Positions 36,171 through 46,378 of a stretch of DNA of 64,000 nucleotides are shown here, piece by piece. The notes under the pieces were generated by a model. That model saw nothing but the letters and a program-made list of their open reading frames with translations, did not search any database and was not told the DNA's origin. The DNA is from Nostoc cf. commune SO-36 (GTDB lineage: Bacteria > Cyanobacteriota > Cyanobacteriia > Cyanobacteriales > Nostocaceae), in assembly GCF_023734775.1 (NCBI RefSeq), contig NZ_AP025732.1, positions 2,424,501 to 2,488,500 of the forward strand, in the 5' to 3' direction. The position numbers and the translations under genes were made by a program. Every line of letters begins with the position of its first letter. Positions within the stretch are counted from its first letter, which is position 1.

Positions 36171-37673
36171 ATGCTTAAAGGATTATTTTCATTCAGCGAT
36201 CGCTACCGCATCTTACATCAAACTTGGTTTGCCTTCTTTCTCACCTTTGTCTGTTGGTTTAACTTCGCTCCCTTTGCTACAACTATTGGCAAAGAACTAA
36301 GTTTAGCGCCTGAGCAAATCAAAACTTTGGGCATCTGTAACCTCGCCCTTACAATCCCTGCACGATTAATTATTGGGATGCTTCTGGATCGTTTTGGCCC
36401 CAGAATCACCTATTCAATGCTGCTGATGTTTGCAGTTGTCCCTTGTTTGGCGACGGCGTTAGCACAAGATTTTAATCAACTAGTCATCAGTCGTTTGCTG
36501 ATGGGAATAGTCGGATCTGGGTTTGTCGTCGGTATCCGCATGGTGGCTGAATGGTTCCAGCCGAAGGAGATGGGAATTGCCCAAGGTATTTATGGCGGTT
36601 GGGGCAACTTTGGAGCATTTGGTGCAGAGTTTGCCTTACCCCTGCTTGCAGTTGCTACTAGCTTTTTCGCTGGTGGTGCTTCTAACTGGCGATTTGCGAT
36701 CGCACTTACAGGGATTATTGCTGCCATCTACGGCGTAATTTATTACAACAGCGTTCAAGATACGCCCACAGGCAAAGTCTACAAAAAACCTAAGAAAAAT
36801 GGTTCTCTAGAAGTGACCAGCGTTAAAAGCTTCTGGGCGCTGATTGTCTCGAATTTTGGTTTGATTTTCGCTCTAGGTTTATTAGCTTGGCGCTTGGAAC
36901 AAAAGAACATTCATTTCTTGACTTTGAGCCAAATGTATGTTGCTTGGTTGTTATTAGCAGGATTGTTTGCTTACCAAAGTTACCAAGCTTGGCAGGTAAA
37001 CCGAGAACTTCTAAGTGGTAAAAAAACTTACGCTCCATCTGAACGCTTTCAATTTGGCCAGGTAGCTTTACTAGAACTCACTTACATAACTAACTTTGGC
37101 AGCGAATTGGCAGTTGTTTCTATGCTTCCGGCATTTTTTGAAAAAACCTTTGCTTTAGAGCATGTTGTCGCTGGAATGATTGCCGCTACCTATCCCTTCC
37201 TAAATTTAGTTTCTCGTCCCAGTGGTGGCTTAATTTCTGATAAATTTAGTTCCCGTAAATGGACAATGACAATTATCAGTATCGGCATTGGTTTTAGTTA
37301 TTTGACGGCACATTTTATTAATAGTAGCTGGCCAATTCCGCTAGCGATCGCAGTTACAATGTTAGCCGCTTACTTTGCCCAAGCTGGCTGCGGTGCAACC
37401 TACAGCATCGTCCCTCTAATTAAGAAAGAAGCCACTGGACAAATTGCCGGTAACGTGGGAGCTTACGGTAATTTTGGCGGCGTAGTTTACCTGACAATTT
37501 TCAGCTTAACCGACGCTCCAACACTTTTTACCACAATGGGTATAGCCGCTTTAGTCTGCGCTTTTATGTGTGCCTTCTTCCTCAAAGAACCAAAAGGTTC
37601 CTTTGATGCCGCCTTTGAAGGTGAAGCACCAGAAACCGCAACTAAAAAATCTATTTTCTTAACTGAAGAATAA
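36171..37673 (+). CDS. nrtP: NrtP-type nitrate/nitrite permease (MFS)
   Basis: 500 residues, major facilitator with about 12 membrane helices. The family features are visible: LDRFGPRITYSMLLM after helix 2, the nitrate signature region GGWGNFGAFGAEFALPLLAV, and a second one late in the protein, AGNVGAYGNFGGVVYLTIFS. It moves nitrate and nitrite into the cell. It lies between nirA and narB, as in other Nostoc-type nitrate clusters, where NrtP replaces the ABC-type NrtABCD. Confidence 0.92.
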   Translation: MLKGLFSFSDRYRILHQTWFAFFLTFVCWFNFAPFATTIGKELSLAPEQIKTLGICNLALTIPARLIIGMLLDRFGPRITYSMLLMFAVVPCLATALAQDFNQLVISRLLMGIVGSGFVVGIRMVAEWFQPKEMGIAQGIYGGWGNFGAFGAEFALPLLAVATSFFAGGASNWRFAIALTGIIAAIYGVIYYNSVQDTPTGKVYKKPKKNGSLEVTSVKSFWALIVSNFGLIFALGLLAWRLEQKNIHFLTLSQMYVAWLLLAGLFAYQSYQAWQVNRELLSGKKTYAPSERFQFGQVALLELTYITNFGSELAVVSMLPAFFEKTFALEHVVAGMIAATYPFLNLVSRPSGGLISDKFSSRKWTMTIISIGIGFSYLTAHFINSSWPIPLAIAVTMLAAYFAQAGCGATYSIVPLIKKEATGQIAGNVGAYGNFGGVVYLTIFSLTDAPTLFTTMGIAALVCAFMCAFFLKEPKGSFDAAFEGEAPETATKKSIFLTEE

Positions 37674-37898
37674 TCAACTGAAGGATGAAGTAGTGAAATT
37701 AACTATCAGATTTAAGTTAGGTAACTTTACACTTCATCCTTCCATAGCAATCCTAATTCATGAAAATCTCTTTTCTTCTCTCTGCGCTCTCCGCGTCTCT
37801 GCGGTTCGATAAAAAGCTTTTTGCGTAACAGACAAATTTTTCAAACTGCCGCCACATCTGAGGTTGCTCAATCAAAATAACAAAATGGTACAACTGCC

Positions 37899-40103
37899 AT
37901 GAGTGAATTTACCAAAACCCTTTGTCCCTACTGTGGTGTTGGCTGTGGTTTAGAAGTTTCACCTCCAGCCCAACATAACAAAGCAACTAATCGAGATAGC
38001 CAAGGTAATCCAATTTGGCGAGTCCGGGGAGACAAAACCCATCCATCCAGCCAGGGAATGGTTTGCGTCAAAGGCGCAACGATCGCAGAATCTTTAGATA
38101 AAAATAGATTACATTATCCAATGGTGCGAGACTCCTTAGATCAAGAGTTTCGCCGCGTTAGTTGGGATGAAGCTTTTGCTCTCATCACCAAGCGTATTCA
38201 AACTATCCGCTTCACCCAAGGGCCAGAAGCCTTATGTATGTATGGTTCCGGTCAGTTTCAAACGGAAGATTATTACATAGCCCAGAAACTGATGAAAGGC
38301 TGTCTGGGTACTAATAATTTTGATGCCAACTCTCGCTTATGTATGTCTAGTGCTGTGTCTGGCTACATTCAAAGCTTTGGCTCAGATGGGCCGCCATGTT
38401 GTTACGATGACCTAGAATTAACCGATTGTGCATTTTTAATTGGCACTAATACAGCCGAATGTCACCCGATTGTTTTTAACCGACTGGCAAAATATCACAA
38501 AAAGAACCGCAAAGTCAAAATGATTGTGGTTGATCCCCGACGCACACCAACCGCAGAAGCCGCTGATTTGCATTTAGCCATTCGTCCCGGTACAGATATC
38601 GATTTGTTAAACGGCATCGCTCACTTGTTGATGCGCTGGAACTACATCGATACCATTTTCATGGACGACTGCACCAGCAACTTTCCCGCTTATGCTGAAG
38701 TAATTCGCCACTATCCGCCAGAAGTGGTGGCTCGTCAATGTGGAATCAGCATTGAAGATTTAGAAACAGCCGCTCGTTATTGGGGTGAATCGCAGCGAGT
38801 ATTATCCTTGTGGTCAATGGGTGTAAATCAATCCTCAGAAGGGACGGCTAAGGTAAGAACAATTATTAACCTGCACCTGATGACTGGACAAATTGGCAAA
38901 CCTGGGGCTGGGCCTTTTTCCCTCACTGGTCAGCCAAACGCAATGGGAGGAAGGGAAGCCGGAGGTTTAGCACATTTATTACCGGGTTATCGGGTGGTGA
39001 AAAATCCGCAGCACCGCGCAGAAGTTGAGGAGTTTTGGGGACTTAAGCCAGGACAGATTTCGCCCAATCCCGGTTTAACTGCTTGGGATATGATTACTGG
39101 TTTGGAAAACGGCGCTGTAGAGTTATTGTGGATTGCGGCTACTAATCCAGCAGTAAGTATGCCAGATTTGGAGCGAACTAAGAAGGCATTATTGCGATCG
39201 CCTTTCACTATCTACCAAGACGCTTATTATCCCACAGAAACCTCTGCCTACGCTCACGTTTTGCTACCAGCCGCCCAGTGGGGTGAAAAAACTGGCGTGA
39301 TGACAAACTCTGAACGAGTGATAACTCTTTGTTCAGCATTCCACCAACCGCCAAGAGAAGCTAAAGCAGACTGGGAAATTTTTGCCGAAGTTGGACGTAG
39401 ATTAGGTTTTGAGAAAGAATTTGCCTTTGCTAACTCTGCTGAAGTTTATGCTGAGTTTGTCAAACTAACTAAAAATCGCCCTTGCGATATGACGGGTATC
39501 AGCCACGCGCAATTAAAGACGCATGGCCCGACTCAATGGCCTCACCCTCAAGAGAGCAGGGGAGCAGGGGAAGCAGGGGGAGAAACTTTAGGAAAGCGGT
39601 TATATACTAACTTGCGCTTCCACACATCTGATGGACGCGCTCGATTTGGAGCATATTACTCAAAGGGATTGGCAGAACCACCAGACCCAGATTATCCTTT
39701 TGTGCTAACTAATGGACGACTTTACGGACACTGGCATACGCAGACACGTACCGGACGGATTGAAAAAATTTGTAAAATGCATCCTGAACCGTTTATCGAA
39801 ATTCATCCCCGTGATGCTGCTCGGTTAGATATTGTAGATGGTATCTATGTAGAAGTGCGATCGCGTCGGGGTAAAGCCAAGTTTCCTGCTAAAGTGACAA
39901 AAGCGATCGCACCTGGTACAGTTTTTGTCCCCATGCACTGGGGTTCACTGTGGGCAGATAATGCCGAAGCCAACGCCCTCACCCATCCAGAAGCGTGCCC
40001 CGATTCACTGCAACCAGAATTAAAAGCCTGTGCAGTGCAGTTGATACCAATTTCTGTAAAAGTTACAATCAAAAATCATCAACTCCAGTCCTCACAATGG
40101 TAA
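37899..40103 (+). CDS. narB: Ferredoxin-nitrate reductase NarB
   Basis: 734 residues, molybdopterin oxidoreductase that reduces nitrate to nitrite. The N-terminal [4Fe-4S] site is CPYCGVGCG with a fourth Cys in GMVCVKG. Mo-bisMGD binding segments include [38 protein letters not shown] and the late [19 protein letters not shown]. Residues about 551-564 ([11 protein letters not shown]) come from a GCAGGGG-type microsatellite and interrupt an otherwise conserved linker region. It ends the nirA-nrtP-narB run. narM lies 1.1 kb further on. Confidence 0.95.
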   Translation: MSEFTKTLCPYCGVGCGLEVSPPAQHNKATNRDSQGNPIWRVRGDKTHPSSQGMVCVKGATIAESLDKNRLHYPMVRDSLDQEFRRVSWDEAFALITKRIQTIRFTQGPEALCMYGSGQFQTEDYYIAQKLMKGCLGTNNFDANSRLCMSSAVSGYIQSFGSDGPPCCYDDLELTDCAFLIGTNTAECHPIVFNRLAKYHKKNRKVKMIVVDPRRTPTAEAADLHLAIRPGTDIDLLNGIAHLLMRWNYIDTIFMDDCTSNFPAYAEVIRHYPPEVVARQCGISIEDLETAARYWGESQRVLSLWSMGVNQSSEGTAKVRTIINLHLMTGQIGKPGAGPFSLTGQPNAMGGREAGGLAHLLPGYRVVKNPQHRAEVEEFWGLKPGQISPNPGLTAWDMITGLENGAVELLWIAATNPAVSMPDLERTKKALLRSPFTIYQDAYYPTETSAYAHVLLPAAQWGEKTGVMTNSERVITLCSAFHQPPREAKADWEIFAEVGRRLGFEKEFAFANSAEVYAEFVKLTKNRPCDMTGISHAQLKTHGPTQWPHPQESRGAGEAGGETLGKRLYTNLRFHTSDGRARFGAYYSKGLAEPPDPDYPFVLTNGRLYGHWHTQTRTGRIEKICKMHPEPFIEIHPRDAARLDIVDGIYVEVRSRRGKAKFPAKVTKAIAPGTVFVPMHWGSLWADNAEANALTHPEACPDSLQPELKACAVQLIPISVKVTIKNHQLQSSQW

Positions 40104-40535
40104 ACTCCTAAGTGTACCGCTCAAAAGGTAATAGATATCACCAATAGGTAATTTAGTCAATTATCAATAGCCAATAGTTGTTATCATTTTTTATGGCTCT
40201 CTACTCTTGACAAATACCAATTACGATATCTAAAGAAGTGCAATCTCGAAAAACTAAAGGTTTTACTAAAGTCGATTTTAGATATGGATAAAGGATAAAA
40301 GTACAGATAGAAAACTTACTAAGTATCAACAAGTTATCTTTTTTGAATAAATTCTAGGAGTTTAAGCAAATAAGCTCTCTTTATCAGTAAGTTTTTTGAC
40401 AGGTTTAAGAGTTGCAATTAATTACGTTAGCGTAGCGGTAGCGAGTCCGCGAGCGTCATTACGAATTACGAATTACTTTAATCCTCTAGATTTATCTATG
40501 GGATTTTATTTTATTTAAAAATCGGGTGCAGCATT
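40104..40535. other. Intergenic stretch with a GC-rich dispersed repeat
   Basis: No gene seen. 40421-40475 (TTAGCGTAGCGGTAGCGAG, then GAGCGTCATTACGAATTACG) recurs, with an internal insertion, at 57541-57625. Confidence 0.65.
40421..40475. repeat. GC-rich dispersed repeat, short form
   Basis: Contains TTAGCGTAGCGGTAGCGAG, GTCCGCGAGCGTCATTAC and ends in tandem GAATTAC. See the longer copy at 57541-57625. Confidence 0.7.
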
Positions 40536-40991
40536 ATGAGAAAGTTACTGAGGGAAATTCTAGGGGCTACCAAAGATGAGAACTTCATGCACATCATTGA
40601 AAACATAGAAGTGATAGTTTCTAAAGTTCTATCTATTTTTATGGTAATCGTAATTTTGGTAGCGATCGGGGATTTAGGAATATTTATTTTTAAAGAACTA
40701 TTTACAGCGCCTTATGCCAAATTTAACACAACATTATATAAAATTTTTGGGTTATTTTTAAACGTTCTAATTGCTTTAGAGATTTTAGAAAATATCACAG
40801 CTTATTTACGAAGACACGTTTTTCAAGTTGAATTAGTTATTGTCACATCTTTAATTGCTGTTGCTAGAAAAATTATTATTCTTGACTTAGAAAAAGTTAG
40901 AGGTATTGATATAATTGGTTTAGGAATTGCTATTCTCGCCCTATCAATTAGTTATTTGATAATTCGTCTCAGTAATTCCAAAAATTATTAA
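40536..40991 (+). CDS. PsiE-family membrane protein
   Basis: 151 residues with four predicted membrane helices (for example IFMVIVILVAIGDLGIFIF and IVTSLIAVARKIIILDL). The segment VLIALEILENITAYLRRHVF is characteristic of the phosphate-starvation-inducible PsiE family. Function in cyanobacteria is unknown. Between narB and narM on the same strand, but with spacers too long to assume one transcript. Confidence 0.75.
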   Translation: MRKLLREILGATKDENFMHIIENIEVIVSKVLSIFMVIVILVAIGDLGIFIFKELFTAPYAKFNTTLYKIFGLFLNVLIALEILENITAYLRRHVFQVELVIVTSLIAVARKIIILDLEKVRGIDIIGLGIAILALSISYLIIRLSNSKNY

Positions 40992-41188
40992 AGTATTATC
41001 ATAGTCAGCTTTCACTAGCAAAAATTTAGTTAGAAATAAGCTAATCTGATCTCTTTGCATATAATTATAGTATAGTTGTTGATACTTAAGAGGAGCCTAA
41101 ACTGTGTTTTAGCTAGGTCTTGTTTTTAATTAATAATCGATAATTAAAAACCTTTAATTTTGAATGTTTGAATTTTCAAAAAAATTTT

Positions 41189-41641
41189 ATGACAGATTTC
41201 TTTGAATTTGAAGCAGACTTTGTTGATTCACTGCGTTGCATCCCCATGCAGGTGCGTTGCAAATTAGATACCTGTGGGATCAAACTAAAACTGTCTGATT
41301 GGAATCAAATGACTACAACCGAGCGTCAAGCTTTAGTCGAATTACCTTGCACTACAGAAACAGAAATTAAGTTTTATCAAGAGCATATCCAGCAATTAAT
41401 CATACAACGCACAGGTACACCAGCGACAAAATTGCCCATTGAGGCTCATCCTGCATGGCTAGACTCTGCTACTGTACCAGCCAACATCCAGGAAAAAGCT
41501 CAAGAATTAGGTGTAACCCTGACACAGCAAAATTGGGCATCTTTAACCCCCTTACAGCGTTTCGCCTTGATTAAACTTAGCCACCCAGGGCATGAAAACA
41601 AAAACTTTAAGAGAGCGATCGCAGAATTTCATCTGCTTTAA
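41189..41641 (+). CDS. narM: NarM, nitrate reductase-associated protein
   Basis: 150 residues from ATG 41189. The frame also opens at a TTG 21 bases upstream, but homologues start MTDFF-like. FEFEADFVDSLRCIPMQVRC, LDTCGIKLKLSDWNQMTTTE and WASLTPLQRFALIKLSHPGH are the family signature. NarM is needed for nitrate reductase activity in Synechococcus (known from the family), probably for NarB maturation. Its nearness to narB supports the call. Confidence 0.88.
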   Translation: MTDFFEFEADFVDSLRCIPMQVRCKLDTCGIKLKLSDWNQMTTTERQALVELPCTTETEIKFYQEHIQQLIIQRTGTPATKLPIEAHPAWLDSATVPANIQEKAQELGVTLTQQNWASLTPLQRFALIKLSHPGHENKNFKRAIAEFHLL

Positions 41642-41956
41642 TTAGTCAATAGTCACTAACAAAAAAAATCTGTAGTGTGCATTACGCTTTGTTAACTTGC
41701 CGCCCTCAAATCAAAAGTACAGTACTGATACAATCTGATTTATCCGCCTAACAAGCTAGGTTTAGAACAAAGTCTCACTAGATGGAATACTTATTTACAT
41801 TAGGTGAAACAATTTAAAAGTTTGCATCGAGAATTTTAAATTTCTTAGCAGTAAGTGAAGCTATAGTGGATTTAGCAATGCTGCTGTTAATGTGGCTAAG
41901 GTTAGTCCTGCCGCCAAGTTATGTGAAGAATTAGTTTAGAAACGCACTTCTTATCG
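41642..41956. other. Intergenic stretch, nothing recognised
   Basis: AT-rich, 315 bp. I see no gene, hairpin or clear binding site. Confidence 0.5.
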
Positions 41957-43339
41957 ATGACAGGCAAAAACGCAAGACATAATGCATTTCTGCGGCTAGT
42001 GTCTGGTAATGGGGCAACTTTTGGAGCCGAATCTCGCTACTCGCTGCCCCCCAGTAAAGAAATGGTCATTGGACGCGACCCCAGCTGCCAAGTTGTCTTG
42101 GATGCCATGACGTACCGGATGGTTTCTCGTCGTCATGCAGTGGTTCGTCCCCTCTCGCTATCCCCAGATAGCAAATTTAGCTGGGTGCTTTGTGATTTAA
42201 ATAGTGCTAATGGCACTTATTTGAATGGACAACGCTTGTATGAATGTCAGGAATTGCACCCAGGCGATCGCATTTCTCTAGGTGCTGATGGGCCACAATA
42301 CGTTTTTGAGTACGAGTATACCTCAATTACCCCGGCGACGACAGTGAACCAAGTTGTACCACTGCCTTCGGCGACGAACTACCACGGCCACACGCAATTA
42401 AAGCAGCCAGATTATGTTAGCTTCACGCAGCTTTTTCCAATTATTTCCACTGGTAAAGATTTAACTCGAAAAGCTTACCTCATACCCGGAATACTGACTG
42501 TAATCTTTGTGGTGCTGATGTTTGCTACAGTCGGTCGCCCCCAAGCTAATCAAGTGATCGTCGCAACTTACATCGCCTTCGCCGCCTACTATTTTGTTTA
42601 CCAACTTTGCGGCAAACAGAAACCTTGGTGGGTGCTAATGGCTGCGGCAATAAGTACGACGCTGATTTTGCTCAGTCCCCTGCTGGATCTATTTATCTTC
42701 TTTTTTCGCGGCATCCTACCTGGAAGCTTGCCCACGCCTCAAGAATCTATCACCTTTACAGAGTTGCTGGTACGGATGTTTTTTGGCGCTGGGATGATGG
42801 AGGAATTACTTAAGGCATTACCTATATTAGGGGCCTTTGCTATCGGTAGAATATCGTCTTCACCTTGGCGGGAACGTATAGGGGTTTGGGAACCTCTAGA
42901 TGGTATTCTCTTAGGAACAGCTTCTGCTGTGGGCTTTACTCTGCTAGAAACTCTCGGTCAGTATGTGCCAGATATTACTCAAAATGTCACGCAACAAGTT
43001 GGTATAGGCGCTGCTGGTCAACTGGCAGGTTTACAACTGCTAATTCCACGTATTTTAGGCTCTGTAGCCGGACACATGGCTTATAGTGGCTACCTGGGTT
43101 ATTTTATCGGCTTGGCTGTTCTCAAACCTAGTAGAAGTTGGCAAATTCTTTCTATTGGTTATCTTAGTGCCTCTGCGCTCCATGCTCTGTGGAATGCTAC
43201 AGGATCAATAAATGCCTTGCTGCTGGTAGTTGTTGGGGTGTTATCTTACGCCTTTTTGATGGCAGCAATTCTCAAAGCCCGGGCACTTTCACCGACGCGA
43301 TCGCAAAATTTTGCTACCCGATTTTTGGGGCCAAAATAA
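41957..43339 (+). CDS. FHA-domain PrsW-family membrane protease
   Basis: 460 residues. An FHA phosphothreonine-binding domain covers about 12-115 (MVIGRDPSCQVVLDAMTYRM, VSRRHAVVRP, LNSANGTYLNGQRL). A membrane region follows with about eight helices. MMEELLKALPILGAFAI near residue 280, GHMAYSGYLGYFIG and ALHALWNA provide the Glu-Glu and His residues of the PrsW/CAAX-type intramembrane protease core. It probably cleaves membrane substrates recruited by phosphorylated partners. It lies near CHAT-FHA and PP2C genes, pointing to phospho-signalling. Confidence 0.85.
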   Translation: MTGKNARHNAFLRLVSGNGATFGAESRYSLPPSKEMVIGRDPSCQVVLDAMTYRMVSRRHAVVRPLSLSPDSKFSWVLCDLNSANGTYLNGQRLYECQELHPGDRISLGADGPQYVFEYEYTSITPATTVNQVVPLPSATNYHGHTQLKQPDYVSFTQLFPIISTGKDLTRKAYLIPGILTVIFVVLMFATVGRPQANQVIVATYIAFAAYYFVYQLCGKQKPWWVLMAAAISTTLILLSPLLDLFIFFFRGILPGSLPTPQESITFTELLVRMFFGAGMMEELLKALPILGAFAIGRISSSPWRERIGVWEPLDGILLGTASAVGFTLLETLGQYVPDITQNVTQQVGIGAAGQLAGLQLLIPRILGSVAGHMAYSGYLGYFIGLAVLKPSRSWQILSIGYLSASALHALWNATGSINALLLVVVGVLSYAFLMAAILKARALSPTRSQNFATRFLGPK

Positions 43340-43648
43340 AACATAGGGAGCAGGAGAAGATGAGTAAGAACAATCAATGCCCAATCCTTGAATATTTATC
43401 TCTTGGGATAGATGGCTTATTTTGAAAATCAGCCTATTCTATATCTACTATGGGAGATTATTACTTAAAAAATAAAGATGTTTAACTTGTTGTAAGAGTC
43501 TTAATTTTCGACTTATTTCTTAGCGCTTCTGCATAAGGGAAATCAGCATCTTTGATAAGAGATGCCTTGAGCAGTGTTACAGGAAAGCGCAGGTAACGAT
43601 GAAAATTTTAGCTTTCTCTACTCCTACTCCCTATTCCCCATTCCCCAT
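43340..43648. other. Intergenic stretch between converging genes
   Basis: About 310 bp. No gene supported. Contains short TCTCTACTCCTACTCCCTATTCC-like pyrimidine repeats near 43615-43645, common intergenic filler in this genome. Confidence 0.5.
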
Positions 43649-44296
43649 TCATAATTCAGACTCAGAGTTATTGAGTTGAATAAAAGCATAAGAAGCGATC
43701 GCTAAAGTAACCTTCGCTTGCTCTATTTCTGATAAAGCTGTCCACTCGCTATTTTTGAGATTATTAAGTGCAAATGCGGTGTTTTGCGATTCGCTACTTC
43801 GCATAGCGTAGGCAAAAGGACGAGCCAAAACTAAAAGATCCTCTGTTTCCCAAGTTGGTAGTACTGTCTGAACACACTCAACCAGTTGCTCACTGATTAA
43901 TTGACGAGCAGCAAATATCTCAGCAGCTTTGGTGGCGATGCTGTTAAGTAATGTTTGGGGGACACAGGCGGAAAAAGTAGCACGTAGTGTTTCTTGAAGA
44001 TTAAGCACCACTGCCTGTTGCTGATTGTCATTATCCTCTGACGTAGAAGTAACCCCAGACCAAAGTGCGTCTAGATGGCTATAAAAATCTTGCGATCGCG
44101 TTGTCAGTTCTTCATCAAGCAAATCTTGCATTCCGAACTGTTGTTCTAGTTCCTGAAAATAAGCTTCTGATTCCTCATCTGCTGGATTCCAGGGATAAGT
44201 AGCATCCTCTGGTTCTAGTAATGCTTCTAATAACTCTAAATCTATTTGAGATGGCAAAGGAGAGAAAGTGTCCGAGCCGTTAATCTTATTAGCCAT
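43649..44296 (-). CDS. Hypothetical acidic protein
   Basis: 215 residues from ATG 44296 (GAGG site 9 bases upstream). The frame is open further, to 44431, but the extra 45 residues are basic and unlike the rest. The body is acidic and helical (PSQIDLELLEALLEPEDATY, SEAYFQELEQQFGMQDLLDE) and ends in an Ala-rich helical region. I do not recognise a family. It lies between the FHA-PrsW gene and the CHAT-FHA gene and is transcribed with the latter (about 150 bp spacing), so a role in the same signalling module is possible. Confidence 0.7.
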   Translation of the reverse strand: MANKINGSDTFSPLPSQIDLELLEALLEPEDATYPWNPADEESEAYFQELEQQFGMQDLLDEELTTRSQDFYSHLDALWSGVTSTSEDNDNQQQAVVLNLQETLRATFSACVPQTLLNSIATKAAEIFAARQLISEQLVECVQTVLPTWETEDLLVLARPFAYAMRSSESQNTAFALNNLKNSEWTALSEIEQAKVTLAIASYAFIQLNNSESEL

Positions 44297-44447
44297 ATTT
44301 TCTAACCTCACGATTATTTGGTGGTATTGACAGCTACAAGTTCTCAGAGGAGATTTCCGCAAAAAATGTTGATTTTTTTCTCTCAAAAAAGCATATTTTA
44401 AAGGCTGATGCCCCTTAACATAAAAATTCATTTACGCAACAGCTTTG

Positions 44448-46025
44448 CTATGAGTCTTCAATAACAAACTCCCAGATTTCACCTCTAGCACTTCCAAACT
44501 TTAACTGCATTCCCGATTTCAACGGGACTTCCTCTCGGAGGATTTGTTGCCAACCATTAGGGCCTAAAAACCAGGTTGTCCCGTAGGTGGAAAAATCTTG
44601 CAAGTAATAAGTTCGCACTAATGTAGCATCAGTAAGAGTATTGCGGCAGAATATTTCCGCATGGCGTTTGGATACAGATGGTTCGGGGATGACAATATCA
44701 TTGTCTTTCGTGCGACCGATGCGGCTAACTCCATAATGCAATAACCAAGTTTTGCCTTTGGGAGCAAGCGATCGCAAAGTTGCAGTCAAAACCGGAGAAC
44801 CTACATCAGGAATGGCTGTATCTGGTAGTTCTGTAATACCTTCATCCATATTTTTAATGAGTTCGCCATTAAAATCTGGATGCAGGTAGAGAACAGGCAA
44901 AGTCCAAGCAGGTTGATTAAATTTATACAGTGTTAATAACTCTTGTCTAGCCTGTGCTACGGCTTCATCAATTGGCTTGTGCGATCGCAAAGCTTCGGTA
45001 AAGGCTTGAATAAAACTGTGGCTTTCATGATCAGCAATTTCATCGCGCATTCCTAAAACCGCAGGTACACCATGACGAATTAGGACTTCTGCTAAACTGC
45101 TGGCAGGTATGGCTTGATTATTAATTGCAGCTGGTTGTGCGCCCCAACAAGCGTTAAAAACCGCTAGTTTCACACCTGTACGGGTCAACACTTGCGCCAA
45201 TTCTATGCCATTGAGGGGCATATCTGGTCGCAAAAACAGTAATCCCCCGTCTGGGTCTGGCAAACCATGCCCCGCGTAAAAGAAAACATTGTACGATCTG
45301 CTTTCTAATTCTTGAATCAACTCTTGTGGAGTTGGTTGTAAGAGTTTATGTACTATACAAGGTGCATATCTTGAAGAATTACCACCGACCCGCGTATCCG
45401 CAAGACTTTGCTGTAAAATAGCGGCTTCTTGTTCTAGTTGTAGCTTGTCATCATGACCTAAAACCAGCAAGATACTTAAAGCTTGGTCAGTTCGCAAATA
45501 GGGTAAGGGGTCAACTTCAGTGCTGGTGCGACTAAATAGTAAATCTTGAGAAAGAGACATAGCCGATTGACCAGGCTCACGCTGCATAATTTCCCAAGGA
45601 AAAGCGATCAGATCCGGGTCACGAATTTCTAGTCGAAAGCGCAAACGTGTATCCTGACCCATCGCAATCCCGCGACTGCGTTCTAAACTACCGAGAATTT
45701 GTCCGTCGAATACCCAACGCCATAAATTCATTCCCAAGTATTGCATCAGACGACTGCTGTAGGGGCTAGTGGTCTGACCTGAAGTGGGTAAAATCCAATC
45801 TACGGGGAATGGGTTGGACTTTTGAGTTGAGTTTGGGGGAATATCTAAGCGACCATGACCAGCAAACATCTGTTGCCATTCTTGCCAGGCTTGGGTCAGT
45901 TCAACGGGCCATACACAGTCACGTAAAACGTAGCCACTGGGATAGGGAGCCTTGACCACCCAGATGGCGAAGTTGTCAGTGCCAGTGTTTAGAAGACGGG
46001 CGATCGCCAAATTCAGGGATGGCAT
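44448..46025 (-). CDS. CHAT-protease domain protein with C-terminal FHA domain
   Basis: 525 residues. The central CHAT (caspase-like) domain has the catalytic pair: His in YNVFFYAGHGLPDPDGG (about residue 247) and Cys in LAVFNACWGAQPA (about 291), followed by VLIRHGVPAVLGMRDEIAD. The C-terminal 80 residues are an FHA domain (GVSRIGRTKDNDIVIPEPSV, SKRHAEIF, YGTTWFLGPNGW). The protein may be a phosphopeptide-directed cysteine protease. It lies downstream of the PP2C gene on the same strand after a 353 bp spacer. Confidence 0.88.
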   Translation of the reverse strand: MPSLNLAIARLLNTGTDNFAIWVVKAPYPSGYVLRDCVWPVELTQAWQEWQQMFAGHGRLDIPPNSTQKSNPFPVDWILPTSGQTTSPYSSRLMQYLGMNLWRWVFDGQILGSLERSRGIAMGQDTRLRFRLEIRDPDLIAFPWEIMQREPGQSAMSLSQDLLFSRTSTEVDPLPYLRTDQALSILLVLGHDDKLQLEQEAAILQQSLADTRVGGNSSRYAPCIVHKLLQPTPQELIQELESRSYNVFFYAGHGLPDPDGGLLFLRPDMPLNGIELAQVLTRTGVKLAVFNACWGAQPAAINNQAIPASSLAEVLIRHGVPAVLGMRDEIADHESHSFIQAFTEALRSHKPIDEAVAQARQELLTLYKFNQPAWTLPVLYLHPDFNGELIKNMDEGITELPDTAIPDVGSPVLTATLRSLAPKGKTWLLHYGVSRIGRTKDNDIVIPEPSVSKRHAEIFCRNTLTDATLVRTYYLQDFSTYGTTWFLGPNGWQQILREEVPLKSGMQLKFGSARGEIWEFVIEDS

Positions 46026-46378
46026 GGATTCACTAAACTAAAAGCTAAAAACAAATAATTTCAAGAGAAGAATTCAGAAGCCAGAATTCAGAATAAATGA
46101 GTGGGGGATTTAAACCCAGCATTAATTGTTTTGCACCAAATCAGAGACACGGTGGGGGTTTTGAACTCGGTTATTCAGACGTTCGCGGGACTCGCTTTCC
46201 GCGTCGCTATCCACCAATCGTACACAATTCATTCTGGATTCTGACTCCCGACTCCTGAATTCTGTTTTGATAAAATTCTCCAAGGTAAAAATTTTCTATT
46301 TTTTTGACCTTGTAAGTGTTTTACTCTGATTGTTACCTGTTATTATTTCAGGTTTCTACCAGTTTATCGAGTATTTGA
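46026..46378. other. Intergenic stretch with dispersed-repeat fragments
   Basis: No gene. Includes GACGTTCGCGGGACTCGC (46170-46190), similar to GACGTTCGCGGACTCGCTC at 33213, and repeated GAATTCTGA/CAGAATTC-like segments. Confidence 0.5.
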
